DNA of 64,000 bases from UBA6136 sp044350805 (GCA_044350805.1 JBILGU010000005.1:62001-126000); one strand, 5' to 3'. Positions 8,921 through 16,934 are shown, counted from the stretch's first letter. The notes: generated by a model not told the origin, from the letters alone. Numbers and translations: made by a program.

Positions 8921-9833
8921 AGGCCGGATTGCCGTGATCACGGACGATCCCGGCTGGCACGGAAAAAGACTGCGCGAAGCCTTGGAAGCGCGGGGCCGGG
9001 AGGCGGTCTTCCTGAGCCTGACCGAATGTCATTTCAATCTCGACCAGGATGGCATTCCCATCAGGCTGCCGGGTTTTGAGCATTCACTTCCCGAGGGGGT
9101 CTTCGTTCGAGGGGTTCCCGGAGGGACTCTGGAGCAGGTGACGTTTTACCTCGATGTTCTCCATGGGCTGAAAGCTCTGGGAATACCGGTCTATAACGAT
9201 GCGCGGGCCATTGAGAGAACGGTCGACAAGGCGATGACCAGCTTTGTCCTGCATCAAGCCGGCATCCCGACGCCGCCGGCATGGGTCACAGGGCGCCTTG
9301 AAGAGGCTCAAGATCGGGTGGCGTCCGAATTGGCCCTCGGACACTCGATCGTAAGCAAACCGCTCTTTGGCTCTCAAGGGGTTGGACTTCGCCGATACTC
9401 TGCGCGCGATGAGATCGATACCTTAAGCTCGGATCAGGGCCTTTTCTATCTCCAGCGCTACATTGACTCAGGCGATGACTCTCACGACTTTCGGGTTTTT
9501 GTCATCGCCGGTAAAGCCGTGGCAGCCATGCGGCGTTGCGGCATTACCTGGCTCAACAATGTTCACCAAGGAGCCCGCTGCGAACCCGTCATGCTCGATG
9601 AGATCCTTTTGGTTCGACTCGCAGAAGACGCCGTCAAAGCGCTCGACATGAATTATGCCGGCGTGGACATCATCCGGGATCGTCATGGCCGAGCGACCGT
9701 CCTTGAAATCAACAGCATTCCCGCCTGGAAGGGCCTTCAGGGCGTGACCCAAACCCCCATTGCTGATCGCTTGGTGGATGATTTTTTAGGTCAGGCCGAA
9801 AGGCCTCGAATCCACGCGCAAAAAAACTCGTGA
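8913..9833 (+). CDS. RimK-like ATP-grasp ligase of the H4MPT cluster
   Basis: 306 residues from ATG 8913 (inside the end of mch). The sequence is RimK-like: RGVPGGTLEQ near 85, TPPAWVTGRL, the nucleotide-binding SKPLFGSQGVGLRRY (about 150-165), YIDSGDDSHDFRVFVIAGKAVAAMRR, and the metal ligands in AGVDIIRDRHGRATVLEINSIPAWKGLQ. RimK relatives add glutamate residues to a carboxylate with ATP. In methylotroph clusters such a gene sits next to mch. Addition of glutamate to a methylofuran or H4MPT precursor is the natural guess but is inference. It overlaps the CitG-like gene by 4 bases (GTGA). Confidence 0.88.
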   Translation: MAKGRIAVITDDPGWHGKRLREALEARGREAVFLSLTECHFNLDQDGIPIRLPGFEHSLPEGVFVRGVPGGTLEQVTFYLDVLHGLKALGIPVYNDARAIERTVDKAMTSFVLHQAGIPTPPAWVTGRLEEAQDRVASELALGHSIVSKPLFGSQGVGLRRYSARDEIDTLSSDQGLFYLQRYIDSGDDSHDFRVFVIAGKAVAAMRRCGITWLNNVHQGARCEPVMLDEILLVRLAEDAVKALDMNYAGVDIIRDRHGRATVLEINSIPAWKGLQGVTQTPIADRLVDDFLGQAERPRIHAQKNS

Positions 9834-10717
9834 CCCACCCCAAATCCCGAAGGGTCGAATGGGCTCACGCGGCCTATCTTGAGGCCTGCGATCTTGAGAT
9901 TCGAGCGATCAAACCCGGAAATGTGGGGGATCACGCGCCAGGTCACGCGATGGAGGCGGAGGACTTCAGGCGAAGCGCAAAGGTGAGCGTCCCCCCTTTG
10001 GTGGACCTTTCCATCGGCGTGGGCGAGCGGATTTATCGGGCCGTTGCCGCTACACAGGAATCCGTTGGCTGCAATACCAACCTTGGAATCGTGCTTTTGG
10101 CCGCGCCTCTGATGGCCGCCTATTACCAACAGAAAAGGGATCAAACCCTGGCTGAAAGCCTGATTCAGGTGCTCAAGGCATTGGATGATCGGGATGCCGA
10201 ATGGCTCTTTCGCGCCATTGTTCTTGCCAAACCTGGCGGCCTTGGGGATGCGCCCGAGGGCGATGTCAATGAGGCCCCACGCATCTCGATTTTGGAGGCC
10301 ATGGCGCTCTCAGAAGAGCGGGATTTCATTGCCAGGCAATACACTCGTTCTTTTACAGATATTTTCCAGACGGCCGTTCCGTTGTATGATTCTCGATTGT
10401 CCATTGGGGACTCTAAAGAGTGGGCAACGGCGGCGGTCTTTCTTGGCTTACTCAGCCAACATAAAGACAGTCATGTCGAACGGAAGTTCGGCACGGCGTG
10501 TGCAGACCAGGTAACGCGTGAGGCGAGCTCGGTCTACGCACTCCTTGCAGGACCCGTTGATCCAGAAAAAGTCCTGGGACCTCTTCTCGACTTGGACCGA
10601 GAGTTCAAGGCGCGGGGGATTAACCCGGGCACAACGGCCGATTTGACGGTCGCAACGCTTCTGGCGGCGCGACTTGAAAAAGGGCCGGTGAGCGAGATTT
10701 GGGACACAGGCGCTTAA
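9830..10717 (+). CDS. CitG/MdcB-like triphosphoribosyl-dephospho-CoA synthase family protein
   Basis: 295 residues starting with GTG at 9830, overlapping the previous stop by 4 bases. Family traits are an N-terminal EACDLEIRAIKPGNVGDHAPGH motif (about 19-40), CNTNLGIVLLAAPL (about 84-97), and AKPGGLGDAPEGDV. CitG attaches a triphosphoribosyl group to dephospho-CoA for citrate lyase; no citrate lyase or malonate decarboxylase gene is present here, while the protein is embedded in the H4MPT block. A role in transferring a ribosyl phosphate during H4MPT assembly would fit the chemistry but is inference. Last gene of the run before fae. Confidence 0.85.
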   Translation: MTHPKSRRVEWAHAAYLEACDLEIRAIKPGNVGDHAPGHAMEAEDFRRSAKVSVPPLVDLSIGVGERIYRAVAATQESVGCNTNLGIVLLAAPLMAAYYQQKRDQTLAESLIQVLKALDDRDAEWLFRAIVLAKPGGLGDAPEGDVNEAPRISILEAMALSEERDFIARQYTRSFTDIFQTAVPLYDSRLSIGDSKEWATAAVFLGLLSQHKDSHVERKFGTACADQVTREASSVYALLAGPVDPEKVLGPLLDLDREFKARGINPGTTADLTVATLLAARLEKGPVSEIWDTGA

Positions 10718-10840
10718 TTACAACAACTAAATCCATGCAGGCTCGACTTTACGTGACTGCCGGGGGACATGCCAATGTCGATTCTGAAGAAATTCTTTTC
10801 ATTCCTTAACAACAACGATCCACAGAACGAGGATTTATCC

Positions 10841-11353
10841 ATGGCTAAGATCAACAAGCTGCTCGTCGGCGAAGCTCTTTTCGGTGATGGCAATGAAATT
10901 GCACACATCGACCTGATTATGGGCCCGCGCGGCAGCGCTGCTGAAACCGCATTCGCAAACTGCGTTACCAACAACAAAGACGGCTTCACCAGCCTTCTCG
11001 CAGTGGTTGCTCCGAACCTGCTCTGCAAGCCGGCGACCGTTATGTTCAACAAGGTCACCATCAAGAATGGCAAGCAGGCGACCCAGATGTTTGGACCGGC
11101 ACAGCGTGGCGTTGCCATGGCCGTTGCAGATTGCGTTGAAGACGGCACCATTCCTGTCGAAGAAGCTGATGACCTTTTTGTCAGCGTTGGCGTCTTCATT
11201 CACTGGCTGGCAGAAGATGATGCCAAGATCCAGGACTACAACTACGAAGCCACCAAGCTGTCTATCAAGCGCGCCGTTGCTGGCGAGCCGAAGGCTGCTG
11301 ATGTTGTGAAGCAGAAGGGTCAGTCTGAGCACCCCTTCGCAGCTCACAAGTAA
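10841..11353 (+). CDS. fae: Formaldehyde-activating enzyme
   Basis: 170 residues from ATG 10841, which is preceded by GAGGAT and matches the family's N-terminus (MAKINKLLVGEALFGDGNE). An upstream in-frame ATG at 10769 would add 24 unrelated residues and is rejected. The enzyme condenses formaldehyde with H4MPT to methylene-H4MPT. Conserved stretches include the catalytic histidine in GDGNEIAHIDLI, GPRGSAAETAF, NKDGFTSLLAVVAPNL, MFGPAQRGVAMAVAD, GVFIHWLAEDD and the C-terminal SEHPFAA. Codon choice differs from its neighbours (many CGT, GGT, AAG, GTT), as expected for a very abundant protein. It has 123 bases of its own 5' region and a strong terminator, so it is probably transcribed separately from the cofactor genes. 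Confidence 0.97.
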   Translation: MAKINKLLVGEALFGDGNEIAHIDLIMGPRGSAAETAFANCVTNNKDGFTSLLAVVAPNLLCKPATVMFNKVTIKNGKQATQMFGPAQRGVAMAVADCVEDGTIPVEEADDLFVSVGVFIHWLAEDDAKIQDYNYEATKLSIKRAVAGEPKAADVVKQKGQSEHPFAAHK

Positions 11354-11366
11354 GCGAAGCTTCTGA

Positions 11367-11402
11367 AAAACGCCGTCCCGGAGTCCGGGGCGGCGTTTTT
11401 TT
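11367..11402 (+). terminator. Strong, probably bidirectional terminator between fae and the HisA-like gene
   Basis: A long GC hairpin (AACGCCG/TCCCGGA on the left arm, TCCGGGG/CGGCGTT on the right arm) preceded by a run of A and followed by eight T. The A run on one side and T run on the other let it serve both convergent genes; it overlaps the last codons of the minus-strand gene by two bases. Confidence 0.9.
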
Positions 11403-12096
11403 ATGCGCAAAGATCGGAGTGAGCAAGAAAGCGCTGAAGCGTGGCGCCATCTAAAGCACCCTGATGGAGGGCGGTCGCAAGAAGGACGCCTGAAACCCCT
11501 AATGCCGCTAGATCCTCCAGATCCTGGGCATGTCGGATTCCCCCTGCGGCAAAAAACTGGATCCCGGGGTGTTGGGATCGAAAGACATCAAGGCGAGGAA
11601 AATCCGGTCCTCCAAGACTCCCTACCAATGAAAGATTCATGAGAATCACGCGGCGGGGCCAGCGGTCTGCGTGGTTTAGAATCTCCGCGCCACCAAGCAA
11701 GGCGTTGTGGTGATAGTCCAAGGAGAGAATGACATCGTTGGAGAGCGCATCATTCAGCCCACGGGGCAGTGACTCACTCCCGACTATGGGCGTGATCCTC
11801 TCTTGCAGGTGCGCCGGGGGGGGAATCCCTCCGGCATCAACCCAAAACCTCAATTCAGGAAAATTCTCCGCTAGACTCTCGATCAAAGCCCACTGCGGCG
11901 GTTTACCGGTCAAGGCATCAAGATCTGCGAAGTAGAGCGTCCTGAAGGGGGCCAAAGCCAGATAAGCCAAGACTACCGCATGGGGTGTCCCCAGCCCATC
12001 GCCAAACTGGGCTAAAGGCCGGTACAGGTGACGCAAGCCCTTTTGGGCATGCACGCAAAGGCCCTCCTGAAGATCAATGACGGGTATCAGTTCCAC
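11401..12096 (-). CDS. HisA-related TIM-barrel protein of the C1 cofactor block
   Basis: 231 residues, GTG start at 12096. It resembles phosphoribosylformimino-AICAR isomerase (HisA): IPVIDLQEGLCVHA at the start supplies the first catalytic aspartate, and phosphate-binding glycine loops appear as WVDAGGIP and FFAAGGIRHAQDLEDLAALG. However, the second HisA acid motif (TDIxxDGT) reads LMNLSLVGSLGG here, so the second catalytic aspartate is missing. This fits the HisA-related group found in archaea and methylotrophs near methanopterin/methanofuran genes rather than histidine synthesis. Its true reaction is unknown. Its start lies 11 bases from the divergent ATP-grasp gene. Confidence 0.8.
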   Translation of the reverse strand: MELIPVIDLQEGLCVHAQKGLRHLYRPLAQFGDGLGTPHAVVLAYLALAPFRTLYFADLDALTGKPPQWALIESLAENFPELRFWVDAGGIPPPAHLQERITPIVGSESLPRGLNDALSNDVILSLDYHHNALLGGAEILNHADRWPRRVILMNLSLVGSLGGPDFPRLDVFRSQHPGIQFFAAGGIRHAQDLEDLAALGVSGVLLATALHQGALDGATLQRFLAHSDLCA

Positions 12097-12107
12097 ACAC
12101 TAGGACC

Positions 12108-13115
12108 ATGCACATTCTGGTTTATGAGTATCTCACCGGGGGTGGCCGTAACGGAAACCCACCCGCTTCCTTGAGGGAGGAGGGCGAGCGAATGGTGATG
12201 GCCTTGGTCAAGGACCTGTTGGGTCTTTCGGAGCATACCGTCACCCTGATCAGGGATGCACGGCTCACCCCTTGCCCCATCAACGATCAAAACCTAAAGC
12301 TTGTATGGATTCAGCCCGACGAAGCGCCTGAAGCCTTCCTGCCGCGCTCTTTGGAAACCGTGGATGCCGCCTGGCCCATTGCACCGGAGACCGGGGGGTG
12401 CCTTGCTGACCTGTGTCAAATCATTGAAGTCCAAGGCAAACGGCTCCTGACGACCTCGTCTCAGGGCGTCCGCCTCAACACCAGTAAGCTCGAAACCCTC
12501 CAAAGACTCGCGCTGAAGGGTGTCCCTATTGTGCCAACCCGGCCACTGGAAAGCCTCGACCCTGCGCCGGCCTGGGATTACCCTTGGGTCTTTAAAATAG
12601 ACGACGGTGTGGGATGCGAGGATACCATCATCATTCACGGAACCTCTGAATGGATGGGCTTTCAGGCGAAAAAAGACCCGCGGCGCTGGTTGGCGCAGCC
12701 GTTGGTCGAAGGCGCGGCCTTGAGTCTTTCGGGGCTTTTCTTCCAGGGCGAGGGACGCCTTCTCACCTGCAACCAGCAAACCATTCGGCAGAACCGAGAC
12801 GGTTTTTCCTTGAGGGGCATCACGGTCCATGCAGAACCTGATTCGGAAGGGGTCTTCAAAGCGCTTCTGTCCCGCGTCGCGCAGACCTTCCCTGCGCTTT
12901 GGGGATTTGCTGGCATTGATCTGATTTTCGGGCCCGAGGGTCCCAAGGTGCTTGAAATTAACCCTCGACTGACCAGTGCATATCCCGGCATCAGGCCCGC
13001 CACAGGCATGAACCCTGCCGCTCTCGTTCTTGAGCTCGCTCAAAACCATGCACTCCCCTTCTGGCCTGAACCCTTGCCGGGGAAACCGGTTAACCTCGAT
13101 TGGAGCCTTCACTGA
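12108..13115 (+). CDS. ATP-grasp ligase, MfnD-like (tyramine/tyrosine-glutamate ligase type)
   Basis: 335 residues starting MHILVYEYLTGGG, the N-terminal pattern of MfnD, which in methanogens joins glutamate to tyramine in methanofuran synthesis. ATP-grasp elements: FKIDDGVGCEDTIII (about 163-177) for the nucleotide, and GFAGIDLIFGPEGPKVLEINPRLTSAYPGIR for the metal ions. Methylotrophic bacteria make methylofuran, in which tyrosine replaces tyramine and several glutamates are attached, so the substrate may differ. The start codon follows AGGA by only two bases and lies 11 bases from the opposite gene's start, so initiation may be weak or leaderless. It overlaps the mfnF-like gene by one base (TGATG). 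Confidence 0.75.
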   Translation: MHILVYEYLTGGGRNGNPPASLREEGERMVMALVKDLLGLSEHTVTLIRDARLTPCPINDQNLKLVWIQPDEAPEAFLPRSLETVDAAWPIAPETGGCLADLCQIIEVQGKRLLTTSSQGVRLNTSKLETLQRLALKGVPIVPTRPLESLDPAPAWDYPWVFKIDDGVGCEDTIIIHGTSEWMGFQAKKDPRRWLAQPLVEGAALSLSGLFFQGEGRLLTCNQQTIRQNRDGFSLRGITVHAEPDSEGVFKALLSRVAQTFPALWGFAGIDLIFGPEGPKVLEINPRLTSAYPGIRPATGMNPAALVLELAQNHALPFWPEPLPGKPVNLDWSLH

Positions 13116-14155
13116 TGCAGATCTTGGGATGGGATATCGGTGGCGCTCACCTGAAGGTGGCCCGGTTGAACGAGAAAGGACAGATCCTTGGGACTCATCA
13201 GATGGCCTGCCCCCTCTGGCAAGGTCTGGATCAGCTGGATCGGGCGCTCAAAGCGCTCCTGACGCTGGCCGCGGTTTCTCCCGAAGATCAGCATGCGGTC
13301 ACCATGACCGGAGAGCTTGCTGATTACTTTGATAATCGAAAGTCTGGCGTCACCTCGATTCTTTCTCAATTCACCCAAACCTTGGGGACGCCAGAGGTTC
13401 GGGTCTTTGCAGGCCCCAGGGGGTTCCTCTCCCCGCAAGGTTTGAGCGATGATGACTGGATGTGGGTGGCTTCCGCCAATTGGTTTGCGAGCGGGCAATG
13501 GGCCGCAAGCAAGGTATCTGATGGCCTTTTCATCGATATTGGGAGCACCACCTCTGACTTTCTTCTTTTGGCGGAGGGGAAAGCGCAAGCCCGAGGGTAT
13601 TGTGATCATGAACGAATGAGTCATGACGAACTCGTCTATTGCGGGTTAACCCGAACCCCCATCATGGCCCTTGCGAGTCGTGCTCCGGTTCTTGGCGCAT
13701 GGTCCAGCCCCATGGCAGAATGCTTTGCAACCTCTGCAGACCTTTACCGCATCACCGGTGAATTGCGTGAAGAAACTGACCAATATCCCAGCGCAGATGC
13801 CGGTCCCAAAACCTGGGAGGCCAGTGCAAGACGGCTGGGGCGACAGTTTGGTGTCGATGCCGAAACCATGCCGGCCGGAGCGATAGAGGCCCTTGCAGAC
13901 TTTCTTCGCGAACAACAGATCCGAAAACTTCACGATGCCTTCATGCGCCAGATCTCGCGAGGGAAGATTGCGCTGGATGCCCCCGTGATCGGTGCCGGAA
14001 TTGGACGGTTTCTGGCCCAGGATTTGGCGGAACGATGCCACCGCCCTTTCATCGACTACAAGGATCTGTTCGAATGGATGCCCAGCGGAACGCTGTTTGA
14101 CGCTGCCGACTGCGGTCCGGCGGCAGCGGTTGCCGCCCTGAGCCTTGCACGATGA
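13115..14155 (+). CDS. H4MPT-linked C1 transfer pathway protein, MfnF-like (hydantoinase/oxoprolinase fold)
   Basis: 346 residues from ATG 13115. The protein begins MQILGWDIGGAHLKVARL, an ASKHA-type phosphate loop, and continues with LFIDIGSTTSDFLLL (about 140) and VIGAGIGRFLAQDLAER near 295. This is the bacterial/archaeal family annotated as H4MPT-linked C1 transfer pathway protein; in methanogens MfnF joins the furan ring to tyramine-glutamate in methanofuran synthesis. Together with the MfnD-like and MfnE-like neighbours it points to synthesis of a furan-type formyl carrier. Real hydantoinase activity is unlikely. It overlaps pabB by 4 bases (ATGA). Confidence 0.82.
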   Translation: MQILGWDIGGAHLKVARLNEKGQILGTHQMACPLWQGLDQLDRALKALLTLAAVSPEDQHAVTMTGELADYFDNRKSGVTSILSQFTQTLGTPEVRVFAGPRGFLSPQGLSDDDWMWVASANWFASGQWAASKVSDGLFIDIGSTTSDFLLLAEGKAQARGYCDHERMSHDELVYCGLTRTPIMALASRAPVLGAWSSPMAECFATSADLYRITGELREETDQYPSADAGPKTWEASARRLGRQFGVDAETMPAGAIEALADFLREQQIRKLHDAFMRQISRGKIALDAPVIGAGIGRFLAQDLAERCHRPFIDYKDLFEWMPSGTLFDAADCGPAAAVAALSLAR

Positions 14156-15558
14156 GCCCACGAGTCGAAGAACTTCCATATTTTGAGGACAGCGCCGCGC
14201 TCTTTTTGCCTTGGGCAGAAAGACCTTGGTCTGTTTTCCTAGACAGCGGATTCCCGCACAGCCGGCAAGGGCGTTTCGACCTGATTGCGGCCGAACCCCA
14301 GATCACGCTGACGACACGCGGAGAGGTGACGGAGATCCGCGAGGGCGATCGGGTGGAAACCACCAAAGACGATCCCTTCGAGCTCCTCGCCCAAGCGCTT
14401 GGGCCCCATCAGCCGGGAATTCCGGGACTCCCCTTTGCCGGTGGGGCCATCGGCTACCTGAGCTATGACCTGGCTCGACGCATCGAGCGCTTGCCCGTGC
14501 ATGCCCAGGATAGCGAGGGCATTCCCGAGATGATGATGGGCATCTACGGTTGGGCTGTCGTCGTCGATCACCATGCCCGACGGACGTTCCTGGTCGGAAA
14601 GCCCGACACCCCGGGACTTTCCAGCCGATGGCCCCATCTCGTCCAGCAATTCAGCCAAATCCAGACCCTCGGTTGGCGAATGGGTGATTTTGAAATCTTG
14701 GATGACGTTCAGCCGAATCTGGATCGGAGCGCCTACGGCAAGGCCTTTGATCACATCAAGCGTTACATCACCGAAGGGGACTGTTATCAGGTCAATCTTG
14801 CCGTCCGTTTCGAGGCCCCCTCAAAGGGTCATCCCTGGATGGCCTATCAGCACCTTCGAACCTTCAATCCAGCGCCCTTTGGCGCTTACCTTGGCTATCC
14901 GGGGCTTGAAATCCTGAGCTCTTCACCCGAGCGCTTCATCAAGCTCACAGACTCTCGGATCGAGACCAAACCCATCAAGGGCACCCGACCGCGGCTTCAC
15001 GACGTCATCGGGGATGCAACACAAGTACTTGCCCTTCGAGACAGCCTCAAGGACCGGGCAGAAAACCTGATGATCGTTGACCTCCTTCGAAACGACATCG
15101 GAAAAAGCGCCATCCCAGGATCCGTTCGTGCGCCCAAGCTCTTTGAAATCGAGAGCTATGCCACGGTTCACCACATGGTGAGCACCATCGAAGGAGCGCT
15201 CAAACCCGGGTTGGGAGCCCTCGATCTCCTCCGGGGCTGTTTTCCCGGGGGATCAATCACCGGCGCGCCCAAAATTCGTTCCATGGAAATCATTGAGGAA
15301 CTGGAACCTCATCGACGCGGCGTCTATTGTGGATCCATTGGTTATGTTGGCTTCGATGGCAGCATGGACAGCAATATTGCCATTCGTACCCTCATTCATT
15401 CCGGCGATCGCATTCGCTTCTGGGCGGGCGGCGGGATTGTGGCCGACTCGGACGCCGATTCCGAATATGCCGAGTGTCACGACAAGGCGGCCGCCATGTT
15501 AAGACTGGTCGAGGCCTGGAAACCCCGTGTCGAAAGCATCAATCCGCTGGGTTATTAA
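14152..15558 (+). CDS. pabB: Aminodeoxychorismate synthase component I (p-aminobenzoate synthase)
   Basis: 468 residues of the chorismate-binding family. The subunit aminates chorismate to 4-amino-4-deoxychorismate with ammonia from PabA. The PIKGT motif (K276) is the PabB signature; anthranilate synthase has alanine at that place. Other conserved parts are GEGDCYQVNLA-like EGDCYQVNLAVRF (about 208-220), GCFPGGSITGAPKIRSMEII and WAGGGIVADSDADSEYAE. It belongs to a run of overlapping C1 cofactor genes, so its product is probably meant for beta-RFAP synthase as well as folate. It overlaps the upstream gene by 4 and the downstream kinase by 32 bases. No pabA or pabC is seen. Confidence 0.93.
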   Translation: MSPRVEELPYFEDSAALFLPWAERPWSVFLDSGFPHSRQGRFDLIAAEPQITLTTRGEVTEIREGDRVETTKDDPFELLAQALGPHQPGIPGLPFAGGAIGYLSYDLARRIERLPVHAQDSEGIPEMMMGIYGWAVVVDHHARRTFLVGKPDTPGLSSRWPHLVQQFSQIQTLGWRMGDFEILDDVQPNLDRSAYGKAFDHIKRYITEGDCYQVNLAVRFEAPSKGHPWMAYQHLRTFNPAPFGAYLGYPGLEILSSSPERFIKLTDSRIETKPIKGTRPRLHDVIGDATQVLALRDSLKDRAENLMIVDLLRNDIGKSAIPGSVRAPKLFEIESYATVHHMVSTIEGALKPGLGALDLLRGCFPGGSITGAPKIRSMEIIEELEPHRRGVYCGSIGYVGFDGSMDSNIAIRTLIHSGDRIRFWAGGGIVADSDADSEYAECHDKAAAMLRLVEAWKPRVESINPLGY

Positions 15559-16144
15559 GTTCGGCGGCAGCCTCTCTCAATCGGCTTGCCTTGCGGATTG
15601 GCTGGATGCACTGGCAAGACGCCCCTGTATCATCGTTCCCGGTGGCGGTCTTTTTGCCGATGCCGTCCGAGAGGCCCAAAACCGGCATGCGTTTGATGAT
15701 CGGGTGGCTCACGATCTTGCGATTCGTGCGATGGGTCTTTATGGCCGAATGCTCTTGGGGATGGCCCCCAAAATCAGCCGGGCCGAGTCTATCGCCGCGC
15801 TGACCCAAAGACGGGATCCGGAGGGTGCATGCCTCTGGTTACCCGACCCCGAGGAGACCTGCCTTCAGAAGCTCAAGGCTTCATGGGATGTCACCTCGGA
15901 CACGATAGCCGCAACACTGGCCCTCGAACTTGAAATACCCGAGCTGCTTCTGGTCAAGTCTCTGACACTCGCGCAAGAACCGTTGAGTCTCCAAAGCGCA
16001 ACCGATCAAGGGCTGGTCGATCCCGCCCTCAGGGGAATGGTTCAGGGACGTAACCTCAGGCTCTGGCTCAAAGGGCCCGATCCAGAAGGACTGGCGAAAG
16101 CCCTTGAGGATCCGGTATCGTCTCTCACCCAACTCATCACGTAA
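15527..16144 (+). CDS. Amino acid kinase family protein, MfnE-like
   Basis: 205 residues with GTG start at 15527, within the last 32 bases of pabB. The amino acid kinase fold shows in WVIKFGGSLSQSACL at the start (phosphate-binding GGSL), IIVPGGGLFADAVREAQ (about 35-50) and DVTSDTIAATLALELEIPELLLVKS near 125-150. In methanogens MfnE phosphorylates aminomethylfuran phosphate to the diphosphate used by MfnF; the presence of both relatives in one operon supports that reading here. Shorter than aspartokinases and lacking ACT domains. It precedes moaD by 28 bases. Confidence 0.8.
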   Translation: MSKASIRWVIKFGGSLSQSACLADWLDALARRPCIIVPGGGLFADAVREAQNRHAFDDRVAHDLAIRAMGLYGRMLLGMAPKISRAESIAALTQRRDPEGACLWLPDPEETCLQKLKASWDVTSDTIAATLALELEIPELLLVKSLTLAQEPLSLQSATDQGLVDPALRGMVQGRNLRLWLKGPDPEGLAKALEDPVSSLTQLIT

Positions 16145-16172
16145 GGCTCCACCGGATTTTGAGAAAAACACC

Positions 16173-16406
16173 ATGGCGATACGGATCCGTTATTTTGCAA
16201 GTCTTCGCGAAACGATGGGCAGGACGACTGAGGACATCAATCCCGAGGGGATCTCGACCGTTGCAGATCTCTGGCGAGTCCTTGATGAGGGTCGCCCGCT
16301 CCCCGATCGCGTGCTCTGCGCCGTGAATCAAGAGCATGCCACGCCCACAACGCCGGTCCTCGACGGCGATGAAGTGGCGTTCTTCCCCCCGGTCACCGGC
16401 GGATGA
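16173..16406 (+). CDS. moaD: Molybdopterin synthase sulfur carrier subunit
   Basis: 77 residues, a ubiquitin-like carrier that ends in the diglycine (PPVTGG) needed for thiocarboxylation by MoeB. IRIRYFASLRETMGR at the start and CAVNQEHA...DGDEVAFFPPVTGG are typical. ATG 16173 is chosen because longer in-frame starts add unrelated residues overlapping the kinase gene. It overlaps moaE by 4 bases. Molybdopterin would be needed by formate dehydrogenase, the next step after H4MPT-linked formaldehyde oxidation; that enzyme is not in this window. Confidence 0.94.
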   Translation: MAIRIRYFASLRETMGRTTEDINPEGISTVADLWRVLDEGRPLPDRVLCAVNQEHATPTTPVLDGDEVAFFPPVTGG

Positions 16407-16846
16407 TGGAATCCATCTCTTTGAGGGATCAACCCTTTGATCCCTATGCTGAGCTGTCGGCATTCACGGCCCGTTTGGGCGAGGAGCGCACGCGCTACGG
16501 CGCCCAATCCCATTTCATCGGGACCATGCGCGACGTCAATGAAGGCGATCCGGTTTCAACGCTTTGGCTTGAACACTATCCGGGGATGACGGAGCGGGAG
16601 ATCGCGCGCATCGTCGAGGAAGAACGACAGCAGCTCCACTTTGGACCCGCTCTGGTGATTCATCGAATCGGGAAGCTGGAGCCCGGGGAGCCCATCGTCC
16701 TAATCGCCCTGTTCTCACCCCATCGACGCGCCGCACTCGATGGCACGCAAAGGATCATTGAGCGACTGAAACACGAAGCCCCCTTCTGGAAAAAAGAGTG
16801 CACCCCCGATGGCGCGCGTTGGGTCACATCCAACACGAAAGGTTAA
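16403..16846 (+). CDS. moaE: Molybdopterin synthase catalytic subunit
   Basis: 147 residues. MoaE inserts two sulfurs from MoaD thiocarboxylate into precursor Z to form molybdopterin. Visible family features: IGTMRDVNEGDPVSTLWLEHYPGMTEREI (about 39-67), VIHRIGKLEPGEPIVLIA and the C-terminal catalytic lysine segment EAPFWKKE. Overlap with moaD (ATGA) shows a translationally coupled pair. This is the last gene of the cofactor run; the following 88 bases before the dodecin gene hold no clear terminator. Confidence 0.95.
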   Translation: MMESISLRDQPFDPYAELSAFTARLGEERTRYGAQSHFIGTMRDVNEGDPVSTLWLEHYPGMTEREIARIVEEERQQLHFGPALVIHRIGKLEPGEPIVLIALFSPHRRAALDGTQRIIERLKHEAPFWKKECTPDGARWVTSNTKG

Positions 16847-16934
16847 AATGCACAAATGCGGGGAATGTCGACAAGTGGCGACGCATCCCGCATCATGAGA
16901 TCCCACAAGACACCCAGCCTTTAAGGCCCCACCG

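Noticed and set aside
10769..10840. N-terminal extension of formaldehyde-activating enzyme
   Set aside because: The extra 24 residues are not part of the family, and the ATG at 10841 has a good ribosome site and matches known N-termini.
12294..13112. 272-residue minus-strand open frame
   Set aside because: Antisense to the MfnD-like ATP-grasp gene; composition is that of a shadow frame.
13115..14155. True hydantoinase or oxoprolinase
   Set aside because: Only a short ASKHA-type fold with the H4MPT-linked family pattern is present; context is C1 cofactor synthesis.
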